Below, piece by piece: positions 17,583 to 26,284 of a stretch of DNA of 64,000 bases (position 1 is its first letter; each line of letters starts with the position of its first letter). Under the pieces are notes generated by a model, which did not search any database, was not told the DNA's origin, and saw nothing but the letters and a program-made list of their open reading frames with translations. This stretch comes from an uncultured Prevotella sp. (GTDB lineage: Bacteria > Bacteroidota > Bacteroidia > Bacteroidales > Bacteroidaceae), in contig OMXO01000001.1 of assembly GCA_900315035.1 (NCBI GenBank), positions 1 to 64,000 on the forward strand, given 5' to 3'. The translations under genes and the position numbers were made by a program.

Positions 17583-18905
17583 TTGGAGACCATAGCCCAT
17601 CTTGTGGTCGGTGTAAAGCATAACAATGGCAGTGAGGGCTGCCCCAAGTGCCGTGAAACCAAAAATGAGCATTGAGGTGGTGTAACTGGGATCGGTCTCG
17701 TTGGTACGACCTACAAACATCGGGATAATGGCACGTCCGAAGTTCTGGATGAAGAAGATCATTGAGTAGGCTGTTCCGAGACATTTCAGGGGGATAATCT
17801 TGGGTACACAGGGCCAAAGAGCCGCAGGTGCCAATGAATAGCCAATACTGAGTACGACCATCAATGCGATGGCAACGGCACTGCTGTGCATGGGCAATGA
17901 GAAGCCGAAGTGGACTGCCGTCAGCATCAGGGCACCTGTGATTACGAGGGTAACACCTTTGCCAAATCGGTCATAGATGAGTCCGAAAAGTGGAGTCATC
18001 AGAATAGTACCAAACGGAGCTATCGATGAGAAGAAACCAGCAATGTCGGGATCTACACCATATTTCATGACCATCAGTTTCGTAGAGAATTTCAGGAAAG
18101 GCGATACGGCGGAGTAGAACAGTACGCAGAACAGCGTGATAAGCCAGAAACCCGGATTGCGGAGCGTCACGAGGATGTCTGAGAAGCGGAACTCATCCGT
18201 TTCCACCGACTTGGTTGAATCAGATGAATCCAACCTACGGTCCATGACACAGAATACCAGAAAAGCTATCAGACCTATCATGAGGAATGACAGACTAATC
18301 AGCAGAGGCGTTGAGAGGGCAAAGTGCCTCGCGATAGGGGCAGAGATACTCAAGGCTGCTGCAGTTCCCAAACGGGCCATTGCCAATTGAATACCCATCG
18401 CTAAAGCCAGCTCGTGGCCTGTGAACCAGCGCACCATGGATTTGGAGACGGTGATTCCTGTCATCTCATAACCTACACCGAAGATGGCAAAGCCAAGAGA
18501 GGCCCATGCTGCTGAAGGTGGTAGGTTGAAAGAAAACAGTGAATAGTGAATCGTGTTACTGAAATCGGCAGTTACTGCATAGTATTTGATAAGCGTGCCG
18601 ATAACCATCAGCGAACAAGCGAGTGTACCCGTAAAACGGATGCCCATCTTGTCGAGAATCAGTCCCGAGAAGAAGAGCATCAATAGGAAGACATTGATAA
18701 AACTGCCGGCTCCAGAGAAGAACCCGTAGTCTGATGGTGTCCAACCGAGACCACCTTGTTCTATGGGTAGTTCCAGCAAGGTCTCCAATGGCGACATGAC
18801 GTCATTGACAAAATAGCCCATCATCATGGCTGTAGCCACAATGAAGAGCACGGTCCATCGCGCAATGGGCGAATCGTTTAGACGCTGACGGATAATCTCT
18901 GCCAC
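17550..18905 (-). CDS. Major facilitator superfamily transporter (paralogue A)
   Basis: This 451-residue protein has 12 predicted helices and the MFS inter-helix motif FSGLILDKMGIRFTG. It closely resembles the MFS protein encoded at 20398-22020: both have an LILDKMG(I/V)RFT loop, a TVSK/R-G-I-like helix (ITVSKSMVRWFTGHELALAMGIQLAMARLGTA), and the same C-terminal pattern ending in GL-x-LPNI. The substrate is unknown. It starts 12 bp downstream of the DUF1846 gene on the same strand, so the three genes probably form one transcript. Its 3' end overlaps the convergent nuclease gene by 33 bp. Confidence 0.82.
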   Translation of the reverse strand: MAEIIRQRLNDSPIARWTVLFIVATAMMMGYFVNDVMSPLETLLELPIEQGGLGWTPSDYGFFSGAGSFINVFLLMLFFSGLILDKMGIRFTGTLACSLMVIGTLIKYYAVTADFSNTIHYSLFSFNLPPSAAWASLGFAIFGVGYEMTGITVSKSMVRWFTGHELALAMGIQLAMARLGTAAALSISAPIARHFALSTPLLISLSFLMIGLIAFLVFCVMDRRLDSSDSTKSVETDEFRFSDILVTLRNPGFWLITLFCVLFYSAVSPFLKFSTKLMVMKYGVDPDIAGFFSSIAPFGTILMTPLFGLIYDRFGKGVTLVITGALMLTAVHFGFSLPMHSSAVAIALMVVLSIGYSLAPAALWPCVPKIIPLKCLGTAYSMIFFIQNFGRAIIPMFVGRTNETDPSYTTSMLIFGFTALGAALTAIVMLYTDHKMGYGLQLPNIKSDNKR

Positions 18906-18917
18906 ACTTTTCCTCTT

Positions 18918-20381
18918 TTACTTTTTCTTCACAGGATCGCTGGTAAGACCACAGCCGAGCTTCTTGAAAATCTTACGGTCAACCTCAGAGAGCATGACGG
19001 TGGTATGAACCTGACAACCGCGCAACTTTGGCAACTGTTCCAGTGCCATACGGCAGTTATCGTCGTCCTTAGAGAGCACAGAGAGGGCTACGAGCACCTC
19101 ATCGGTATGCAGACGGGGATTCTTGCCCCCCAGATATTCTATTTTCGTCTTCTGGACAGGCTCAATCAGACTCTGAGGAATCAGTTTGCTCTCATGGTCG
19201 ATACCCGCCAGATACTTGGTGACGTTAAGCAACAGGGCTGCGCTGGGACCCAGCAGTGGTGACGACTTAGCGGTAATGATGGTGCCGTCTTCCAATTCGA
19301 TGGCAGCAGCATTCTGTCCGCTCTGGATTTTCTTCTCATAGGCTGCGACAGTCACCTTACGCGTAGCTGTGGAGATCTTCGCCTGATTGAAAAGCATACG
19401 GATCTTATTCACCTCGCTCTCATTATCTGCACCGTCGGCCATCTTGTTGGTGGCATCGTAGAATCGGCGGATGATTTCATCACGTGAGGCTTCGCAGCAG
19501 ACTTCGTCATCGCAGATGCAGAAACCAACCATGTTAACGCCCATATCCGTTGGCGACTTATAAGGATTCTCGCCGTAGATACCCTCGAAGAGTGCATTCA
19601 GCACAGGGAAGATCTCTACATCGCGGTTGTAATTGACGGCAGTCTTGCCGTATGCCTCCAGATGGAAGGGATCGATCATGTTCACATCATTGAGGTCGGC
19701 AGTTGCTGCCTCATAGGCGATGTTCACAGGATGCTTCAGCGGCAGGTTCCATACGGGGAAGGTCTCGAACTTGGCATAACCGGCACGGATACCGCGCTTG
19801 TTCTCGTTATAGAGCTGTGAGAGGCACGTTGCCATCTTACCGCTTCCAGGACCTGGAGCAGTCACGATGACGAGCGGACGGCTGGTAATAACATAGTCGT
19901 TCTTGCCAAAGCCCTCATCGCTGGCGATGAGTTCCACATTGTGGGGATAGCCGTCGATGGGGTAGTGGATATACGACTTAATACCCATGCGCTCCAGACG
20001 ATGACGGAACTGATCGGCAGCGTGCTGTCCGTGATAGTGGGTAATCACTACAGAGCCCACCATAAAGTCACGACGCATAAACTCATCGCGCAGGCGGAGC
20101 ACATCTTCGTCGTAGGTGATACCGAGGTCTGCACGAACCTTGTTCTTCTCGATATCATCAGCACTGATGACAATCAGAATCTCAATGCTGTCGCGCAACT
20201 GAGCCAGCATGCGGAGCTTAGAGTCGGGCTTGAAGCCTGGAAGCACGCGGGATGCATGATGATCGTCGAAGAGCTTGCCTCCCAGCTCCATATACAGTTT
20301 TCCATCGAACTGAGCAATGCGTTCCTTGATGTGTTCAGACTGAATCTTAAGATATTTGTCGTTGTCGAAACCTATTTTCAT
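18918..20381 (-). CDS. DUF1846-family protein
   Basis: The start at 20381 (MKIGFDNDKYL) gives 487 residues; the frame extends upstream, but that part overlaps the previous gene and is not family-like. The whole protein matches DUF1846 (UPF0371): IKERIAQFDGKLYMELGGKLFDDHHASRVLPG near the N terminus, then VITSRPLVIVTAPGPGSGKMATCLSQLY, where G-P-G-S-G-K resembles a nucleotide-binding loop. The motif CICDDEVCCEAS contributes several cysteines. No catalytic role is established that I know of. It lies between two paralogous MFS genes (16 bp and 12 bp spacing), which suggests a link to uptake or handling of their substrate. Confidence 0.85.
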   Translation of the reverse strand: MKIGFDNDKYLKIQSEHIKERIAQFDGKLYMELGGKLFDDHHASRVLPGFKPDSKLRMLAQLRDSIEILIVISADDIEKNKVRADLGITYDEDVLRLRDEFMRRDFMVGSVVITHYHGQHAADQFRHRLERMGIKSYIHYPIDGYPHNVELIASDEGFGKNDYVITSRPLVIVTAPGPGSGKMATCLSQLYNENKRGIRAGYAKFETFPVWNLPLKHPVNIAYEAATADLNDVNMIDPFHLEAYGKTAVNYNRDVEIFPVLNALFEGIYGENPYKSPTDMGVNMVGFCICDDEVCCEASRDEIIRRFYDATNKMADGADNESEVNKIRMLFNQAKISTATRKVTVAAYEKKIQSGQNAAAIELEDGTIITAKSSPLLGPSAALLLNVTKYLAGIDHESKLIPQSLIEPVQKTKIEYLGGKNPRLHTDEVLVALSVLSKDDDNCRMALEQLPKLRGCQVHTTVMLSEVDRKIFKKLGCGLTSDPVKKK

Positions 20382-20397
20382 ATTGTGTATGTGTTGT

Positions 20398-22020
20398 TTA
20401 TTCTGTGATATTGGGGAGCTCAAGACCAAGTCCCTTCTTGCGGTCAACCACCTTCAGCACGAAGCCGAGAATCAGGGCTGCTACACCTAGAGAGGCGAGC
20501 ATCACCAGTGGAGCCGTATAGTCGAACTGTGTAGGATCGGTTACACCGGGATTCGTCTGGTCGAGCACCTTGCCGATGAGCAGCGGGAATAGCCAGAGAC
20601 CGATGTTCTGAATCCAGAAAATCAGAGCGTAGGCAGAACCGATTACCTTGGCGTCCACCAGCTTGGGCACAGAGGGCCACAGTGAGGCGGGTACCAGAGA
20701 GAACGAGGCTCCCAAAACCAGAATCGTGGCATAGGCGATAATGATACCACCAACGGCATTACCCTTGAACGCAGGCAATACGAAAGCAAACGTCAGGTGG
20801 CAGGCGATCAGTAGGATGCTTCCCAGAACGAGCATCGAGGCAGCCTTGCCGTGATGGTCGAGGTATGAACCCAGAATGGGTGTGATCAGCACTGCCAGCA
20901 GCGGGAACACTGCAAAGATCGACTCTGCCGACTGGCGCATGAAGCCCATATAACAATAGGTGATAAGTGCTACAATCGAAATACCGAGCAGACCATATTT
21001 CAGATTGGTCTTCTTCTGGAAATTCGAAGCAAAGCCTGCAGCAGCCACAATCAGCATGATGATATACTGTACAATCGTCACACTCGATGAGGCCCAGAAC
21101 GATTCGGCATCGGGAGCCGTCAGTGTGAGGTTGCACTGAAGCATGTTGACAGCATATTTCTGGAAGGGGAAGATGGCTGAATAATACAGCACGCAGAGGA
21201 GGGCGACAATCCAGAAGCCCGCATCTGTAAGAATCTTACCCAGGTCTGAAATCTTAAAGGGATCATCCTTCTCTTCTGCCTCACCAGTCTGTGCGTCCAG
21301 CTTCTGGTCCATGAAGAAATAGACGATAGTCATAATCAAGGCAATACACATCAGTACGACACCAAAGGCCACTGAACGGCTGACACTTACCTCACCACCC
21401 AGACGGGCGAAGAAAGGCGAGAAGATCATACAGGTGGCTACACCCAAACGGGCCAGCGCCATCTCAGAACCCATAGCCAGCGCCATCTCACGTCCCTTGA
21501 ACCACTTCACGATACCTCTCGAAACGGTGATTCCTGCCATCTCACAGCCACAGCCGAATATCATGAAACCACAGGCTGCAAATTTGGCTGAGGCAGGCAT
21601 TCCCTCATAGAAGGGCGACACGCCCAGTTCGTCGAAGATGGGGATGTAATTCAGGTTGTTGTTAAACCAAGCCTCAAGTCCGGTTCCCATAAAGCTCTCG
21701 CTGATGGCATACCATTTCACGCAGGCTCCTATAAGCATGACAGCAGCAGAGAGAACAGCCGTGAAGCGAACGCCCATCTTGTCGAGGATGATACCTGCGA
21801 AGATGAGGAAGAACACGAACACGTTGAGGAACACCTCTGAGCCTTGCATCGTACCGAAGGCTGTTGAGTCCCATCCGCGAGTCTCCTGCATCAGGTCCTT
21901 GATGGGAGAGAGGATATCCATGAAAATATAACTGCAAAACATCGCCATTGCGAGCAGCAGTAACGCAGTCCACCGCATAGCAGCAGAATCGCGTAGTGTC
22001 TTTTGAATTGTTTGAGTCAT
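20398..22020 (-). CDS. Major facilitator superfamily transporter (paralogue B)
   Basis: This 540-residue membrane protein has about 12 helices and a longer central region than its paralogue at 17550-18905. Shared features are FAGIILDKMGVRFTA, GCEMAGITVSRGIVKWFKGREMALAMGSEMALARLG and a similar C-terminal half ending GLELPNITE. The transported compound is unknown. It precedes DUF1846 and the second MFS gene. The stretch before its start (22021-22125) holds three tandem palindromes starting 33 bp upstream of the ATG, a possible control site for this three-gene group. Confidence 0.82.
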   Translation of the reverse strand: MTQTIQKTLRDSAAMRWTALLLLAMAMFCSYIFMDILSPIKDLMQETRGWDSTAFGTMQGSEVFLNVFVFFLIFAGIILDKMGVRFTAVLSAAVMLIGACVKWYAISESFMGTGLEAWFNNNLNYIPIFDELGVSPFYEGMPASAKFAACGFMIFGCGCEMAGITVSRGIVKWFKGREMALAMGSEMALARLGVATCMIFSPFFARLGGEVSVSRSVAFGVVLMCIALIMTIVYFFMDQKLDAQTGEAEEKDDPFKISDLGKILTDAGFWIVALLCVLYYSAIFPFQKYAVNMLQCNLTLTAPDAESFWASSSVTIVQYIIMLIVAAAGFASNFQKKTNLKYGLLGISIVALITYCYMGFMRQSAESIFAVFPLLAVLITPILGSYLDHHGKAASMLVLGSILLIACHLTFAFVLPAFKGNAVGGIIIAYATILVLGASFSLVPASLWPSVPKLVDAKVIGSAYALIFWIQNIGLWLFPLLIGKVLDQTNPGVTDPTQFDYTAPLVMLASLGVAALILGFVLKVVDRKKGLGLELPNITE

Positions 22021-22053
22021 TATATTGATATATTTCTTGATTACTCGTTTTTT

Positions 22054-22114
22054 GTTCCCACACTGGGAATCAAATGTTCCCAGCCTGGGAATGAATTGTT
22101 CCCACCTTGGGAAT
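22054..22114. repeat. Three tandem 17-bp palindromes on a 22-bp period
   Basis: Units are GTTCCCACACTGGGAAT (22054-22070), GTTCCCAGCCTGGGAAT (22076-22092) and GTTCCCACCTTGGGAAT (22098-22114), separated by exactly 5 bp. Arms TTCCCA and TGGGAA are invariant; the 3-bp centre varies. The array sits 33-94 bp upstream of the MFS start at 22020 and after the S9 peptidase stop. A second array with the same geometry is at 56741-56801. Confidence 0.9.
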
Positions 22115-22125
22115 AAAAACTGGAC

Positions 22126-24288
22126 TTACTTCAACCAACGGTCGAGCCAGTTGAAGAATGTCCGCTGCCAGAGCACACCGTTCTGGGGTTTCAGCACCCA
22201 GTGGTTCTCGTCGGGGAAGATGAGCAACTCTGCGGGAATACCCTTCATGCGGGCAGCATTGAAGGCCGACATTCCCTGAGTATAGTTGATGCGATAATCC
22301 TTCTCACCATGAATACAGAGGATGGGTGTATCCCAGTTCTCAACGTATTTGTGAGGAGAGTCGTGATAGGTCTTCTTGGCATTGGGCAACTGCGGACGAT
22401 GCCAATAAGCCTCGTCGTACTCCCAGTTAGAGAACCAGTTCTCTTCTGTCTCGAGATACATCGCTGCAAGGTTGAAGGCACCGTCGTGAGAGATGAAAGC
22501 CTTGAAGCGTTTGTCGTGATGACCTGCGAGATAATAGACGGAGAAACCACCGAAGCTGGCACCAACGGCACCCAGTTTATCTTTATCGACATAGGGCAGA
22601 TTCTTGGCTGCATCGTCGATAGCAGCCAGATAGTCTTTCATGCACTGACCTGTCCAGTCGCCAGAGATCTCCTCCAGCCACTCCTGTCCGAAGCCAGGCA
22701 GACCGCGACGGTTCGGCGCTACGACGATATAGCCTTGTGAGGCCATAATCATGAAATTCCAGCGATAGCTCCAGAACTGCGAAACAGGACTCTGGGGGCC
22801 GCCTTCACAGAAGAGTAGGGTAGGGTATTTCTTGGTCTCGTCGAAGTTCGGCGGCAGGATAATCCATGTGAGCATATCTTTGCCATCGGAGGTCTTCACC
22901 CAGCGCTGCTGGATGGTTGGCTTAGCCAACTGGTCGAGGATATGCTTGTTCTCGAAGGTCAACTGTGAGATGGCAGTCTTCTCGGGCTTTTTGAAGTTAG
23001 GTGTCACGATATATAGGTCGGCAGGCGAGGTGAAGTTGTGACGCTCCATCAAGAGCTGCTTGCCATTATTCATCAGATGGATGGAACCAAAGTCGTCCCA
23101 AGTATCCGTAAGCTGCTTCAACTCGCCTTTCCAGTTGACGGCATAAAGATTCTCTGTAGCGTGCCATACACCGATGAAATAGATCATAGCATCTTTGCTG
23201 TCGCTCCATACAAAGTCATCGACATTGGAGTCGAAACTCTCAGTGACGTATTTCTTCTCACCAGTAGCTAAGTTATAGACACACAAGCGGTTACGGTCGG
23301 CCTCATAGCCGTCGCGCTCCATTGAGGTCCAGGCTACAAACTTACCGTCGGGTGAGAACTTGGGGTTCTGGTCGTAGCCTACATTGTTCTGCAGATTCTC
23401 CTTGGCATTCACGCTCTGGTACTTCAGCGAAGTGGTAGGATCAACCTCTGGCGCTTTGTAGTCGGCAGGCTTGCAGAGGTTCTTGGTCTCGCGCGTACCT
23501 ATATTATATAAATAGATGTCAGAGTCGGTAGAGATAGAGTAGGCCAGACCAGTCTTCTTACGACAGGTATAGGCGATACACTTAGAGTCGGGGCTCCATG
23601 CGAGTTGCTCCATACCTCCGAATGGCTCCATCGGACACTCGTATGGCTCACCCTCGAGGATGTCGATACCATCTTTGATGTCATCGGCTGTGACCTCAGC
23701 AACGTATGGGTGCTGAATGCTCTCCACATAGTGGTCCCAATGGCGGTACATTAGGTCTGTCACCAAGCGGCCAGAAGCTTTTGGCAGATCATCCGGATTC
23801 TTCTTGATGACCTCATGGAAATCGATGCTATGCAACAGGATGACGTGCTTGCCATCAGGCGAGAACTGAAAGCCCTCGATATCCTTGGTGGTCTTCGATA
23901 TCTGCTTCCGGTCTGTTCCGTCGGCGTTCATCGTCCAGATCTGTCCACCAGTGAGGAAGGCTATCTTGCCCTGATACCAGGTTGGATCAGTCTCACTCTT
24001 ATTGCCCGTCGTGAGCGTGGTGTTGCCTGTGCCGTCAGCATTGATGATAGCAATCTTCTGCTGACTCTTATTAGCCTTCACACTATAATAGCCTATCTGA
24101 TAAACTATTTGTTTGCCGTCGGCACTGGCCTCTGCGGCTCCGATGCGACCCATAGCCCAAAGAGCCTCTGGAGTCATCAGATTGCTGTTAAGTTTGATAT
24201 TCTGTTTGCCTATCACGTCGTTATCAGCATTTACGCTGCCAGGTAGCATCAGGGCTACTACAGCAACAGTCGTTAATAGTTTCTTCAT
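22126..24288 (-). CDS. Exported S9-family prolyl oligopeptidase-type serine peptidase
   Basis: This 720-residue protein has a signal peptide (MKKLLTTVAVVALMLPGSVNA), an N-terminal beta-propeller with TolB-like repeats (WSPDSK, FSPDGK), and a C-terminal alpha/beta-hydrolase domain. The catalytic triad is visible as Ser578 in GASFGGF, Asp664 in GEKDYRIN and His696 in DENHWV. Family members such as DPP4, DPP5 and prolyl tripeptidyl peptidase trim oligopeptides in the periplasm of Bacteroidetes; exact specificity cannot be assigned. It begins 3 bp after yidC on the same strand. Confidence 0.9.
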   Translation of the reverse strand: MKKLLTTVAVVALMLPGSVNADNDVIGKQNIKLNSNLMTPEALWAMGRIGAAEASADGKQIVYQIGYYSVKANKSQQKIAIINADGTGNTTLTTGNKSETDPTWYQGKIAFLTGGQIWTMNADGTDRKQISKTTKDIEGFQFSPDGKHVILLHSIDFHEVIKKNPDDLPKASGRLVTDLMYRHWDHYVESIQHPYVAEVTADDIKDGIDILEGEPYECPMEPFGGMEQLAWSPDSKCIAYTCRKKTGLAYSISTDSDIYLYNIGTRETKNLCKPADYKAPEVDPTTSLKYQSVNAKENLQNNVGYDQNPKFSPDGKFVAWTSMERDGYEADRNRLCVYNLATGEKKYVTESFDSNVDDFVWSDSKDAMIYFIGVWHATENLYAVNWKGELKQLTDTWDDFGSIHLMNNGKQLLMERHNFTSPADLYIVTPNFKKPEKTAISQLTFENKHILDQLAKPTIQQRWVKTSDGKDMLTWIILPPNFDETKKYPTLLFCEGGPQSPVSQFWSYRWNFMIMASQGYIVVAPNRRGLPGFGQEWLEEISGDWTGQCMKDYLAAIDDAAKNLPYVDKDKLGAVGASFGGFSVYYLAGHHDKRFKAFISHDGAFNLAAMYLETEENWFSNWEYDEAYWHRPQLPNAKKTYHDSPHKYVENWDTPILCIHGEKDYRINYTQGMSAFNAARMKGIPAELLIFPDENHWVLKPQNGVLWQRTFFNWLDRWLK

Positions 24289-24291
24289 ATC

Positions 24292-26175
24292 TTATCGTTT
24301 TTGATTCATACGCTGCTTCTGCATCTCCTCAGCCTGCTTCTGCATAGCCTCAAGACGGGCAGCAAGTCCACTGGTCTTTTTGTTGGGATTGTTCTTGTTC
24401 TCTTTGTATTTAGCCTCCAGAATGGCAAGCAACTTCTCGTCGTTGGTAGTCTTGCGGAGTGTCCACATGATGGCAGCCGAGAAGAAGAGTGAGATGAAGT
24501 AGTAGAAGTTCAGACCTGAAGAATAGTCATTGAACATGAAGAAGAACATCAGTGGCATGAGATACATCATCCACTGCATCATCTTCATCTGCTCAGCCTG
24601 AGCGCCTACCATCTGGTCTTTCTGCTGGCGCATGGTCATATAGGAGTAGAGCACGTTGGCCACACAGAAGAGGATACAGGTCAGTGAGAGGTGATCGCCG
24701 ATTCCCCAGATGTTGGTGCCCCATTCGATGATGGGGTCATAGGTTGAGAGGTCGTCAATCCAGAGGAACGACTCACGACGCAGTTGAATGGCGTTTGGTA
24801 CGAAGAAGAACATAGCCATCCAGATAGGGAACTGAATGAGCATCGGCAGACAACCACCTAAGGGTGATACACCGTATTTGGCATAGAGATTCATCATCTC
24901 CTGCTGTTTCTTCATCTGGTCCTCGGGCTTGTCATACTGTTTGGTAGCCTCGTCGAGTTTCGGCTTCAGTACGCGCATCTTGGCAGACGACATATAGCTC
25001 TTCTTCACCATCGGGAATGTAAGCACCTTGAGCAACAGGGTAATCAGAATCAGTACGATACCCATTGAGAAGCCCCACGAGGTAAGCCAGTCGAACACGT
25101 AAATAGTAAACCAACGGTTGATCCAGCGGACGAGCCACCAACCCAGATTGACGAGCTGCTCCAGATCGAGATCCTTGCCGAAGGTGCTCTGCTGCTCTAC
25201 GTCCTTTATCAGTCGGAAGTCGTTCGGACCGATATACATCTCAAATTCTGAGGGCTTGACGCCATTGGGGTCGAAAGCTGTCTTCAGTTTGGCTCCCATC
25301 TGTTTCAGATAGCCACTTCCCTTCTCCTGAGGAATGCTTGTCAGGAGAGCGTTGGCAGCGAAATTATCTTTTGATATCAGTGCTGCAGAGAAGAACTGAT
25401 TCTTGAAGGCTACCCAGTCCATCTGTCCCTCGATAGCTTCATCGATCGTCTCAGAAGTTTCGTTAAGCTCATCTGTTCCGCTGTTCGTCTCCTTATAGGT
25501 TACTGATGTGTAACGGTTCTCGAAAGTGAAGCCTTTCTCCTGCTGACGAACCAAGTCGTTCCATTCGATATCCATCTGCTGATAGTTGGGAGCGAACATG
25601 CCGTTCAGTCCGATAGCCTGGAATGTGAAATGGAGCAGATAGTCCTGTCCCAGCCAGTAGTTGAACACGATACTTCCGCCGTTGTTGGCCTGAGCCGTCA
25701 TGGTTACGGTAGAGTCAGAAACGTTTGAAGGCGTGAAATAGAGGTCCTTGGTAATAATGTTCTCCGACTTGCCGGCCAGCATGAAGTTCATCTGCTGGGT
25801 CTTCTCGTCGAAAAGCGTCACGTCCATACCGTCTTCCAGATTCTCGAATCCCTTGATGATGGCTTTAGTCAGTGTGCCGCCCTTGGTGTTGAGCGTCAGT
25901 TCCACCTTACTGTTCTTCAGAACGATGGGCTGGCTGTTGCCAGAGAGTGCCGAGAAGAATAGTGCAGAAGAGTCTGCCTTGGCGGCTTCAGCCTGTGCCT
26001 TCTGGGCAGCCTCGTTCAATTTCTGCTGTTTAGCTGCGTTCTCCTTGATGGCTGCAGCGATACTGTCTTGTTTACGAGCGGCTTCGATTTCCTCTGCAGA
26101 AGGCTGGTTGTACCAGCTGAATCCAATCAGGACCAGCGCGATGAGGACAAAGCCGATGATAGTGTCTTTATTCAT
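24292..26175 (-). CDS. yidC: Membrane protein insertase YidC
   Basis: This 627-residue protein has an N-terminal membrane anchor (MNKDTIIGFVLIALVLIGFSWY), a large periplasmic beta domain, and from about residue 360 the conserved five-helix insertase core. The core includes GWWLVRWINRWFTIYVFDWL, KKSYMSSAKMRVLKPKLDE and the QFPIWMAMFFF / LPLMFFFMF helices. The C-terminal tail is lysine- and glutamine-rich, as usual. It inserts and folds inner-membrane proteins with or without Sec. It is transcribed from a promoter at 26217-26224 together with the S9 peptidase gene. Confidence 0.96.
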   Translation of the reverse strand: MNKDTIIGFVLIALVLIGFSWYNQPSAEEIEAARKQDSIAAAIKENAAKQQKLNEAAQKAQAEAAKADSSALFFSALSGNSQPIVLKNSKVELTLNTKGGTLTKAIIKGFENLEDGMDVTLFDEKTQQMNFMLAGKSENIITKDLYFTPSNVSDSTVTMTAQANNGGSIVFNYWLGQDYLLHFTFQAIGLNGMFAPNYQQMDIEWNDLVRQQEKGFTFENRYTSVTYKETNSGTDELNETSETIDEAIEGQMDWVAFKNQFFSAALISKDNFAANALLTSIPQEKGSGYLKQMGAKLKTAFDPNGVKPSEFEMYIGPNDFRLIKDVEQQSTFGKDLDLEQLVNLGWWLVRWINRWFTIYVFDWLTSWGFSMGIVLILITLLLKVLTFPMVKKSYMSSAKMRVLKPKLDEATKQYDKPEDQMKKQQEMMNLYAKYGVSPLGGCLPMLIQFPIWMAMFFFVPNAIQLRRESFLWIDDLSTYDPIIEWGTNIWGIGDHLSLTCILFCVANVLYSYMTMRQQKDQMVGAQAEQMKMMQWMMYLMPLMFFFMFNDYSSGLNFYYFISLFFSAAIMWTLRKTTNDEKLLAILEAKYKENKNNPNKKTSGLAARLEAMQKQAEEMQKQRMNQKR

Positions 26176-26216
26176 TTATTTGTCTTATTATTTAATGTAC
26201 GCGATAAATCAAGGTG

Positions 26217-26224
26217 CAAAATTA
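26217..26224 (-). promoter_or_regulatory. -7 box for yidC
   Basis: The minus-strand -7 box TAATTTTG lies about 42 bp upstream of the yidC ATG at 26175; a possible -33 ATTG is at 26247-26250 (22-bp spacing, slightly long). It faces a divergent promoter for the DUF3078 gene. Confidence 0.55.
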
Positions 26225-26267
26225 CGAAAAAAATAGGAAATCTATGCAATCTATAGAGAAAAAATTG

Positions 26268-26275
26268 TAACTTTG
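26268..26275 (+). promoter_or_regulatory. -7 box for the DUF3078 gene
   Basis: TAACTTTG ends 9 bases before ATG 26285, so the transcript would have a leader of only a few bases. No clear -33 box was seen. Confidence 0.5.
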
Positions 26276-26284
26276 CATTCAGTT

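Noticed and set aside
20382-20447. Upstream extension of the DUF1846 gene
   Set aside because: The 22 extra residues overlap the preceding MFS gene and do not resemble the family N terminus, which begins at MKIGFDN.
22054-22114. The palindrome array as a CRISPR or terminator
   Set aside because: Units are palindromic with only 5-bp spacers, too short for CRISPR spacers, and there is no T-tract or single long stem as in a terminator.
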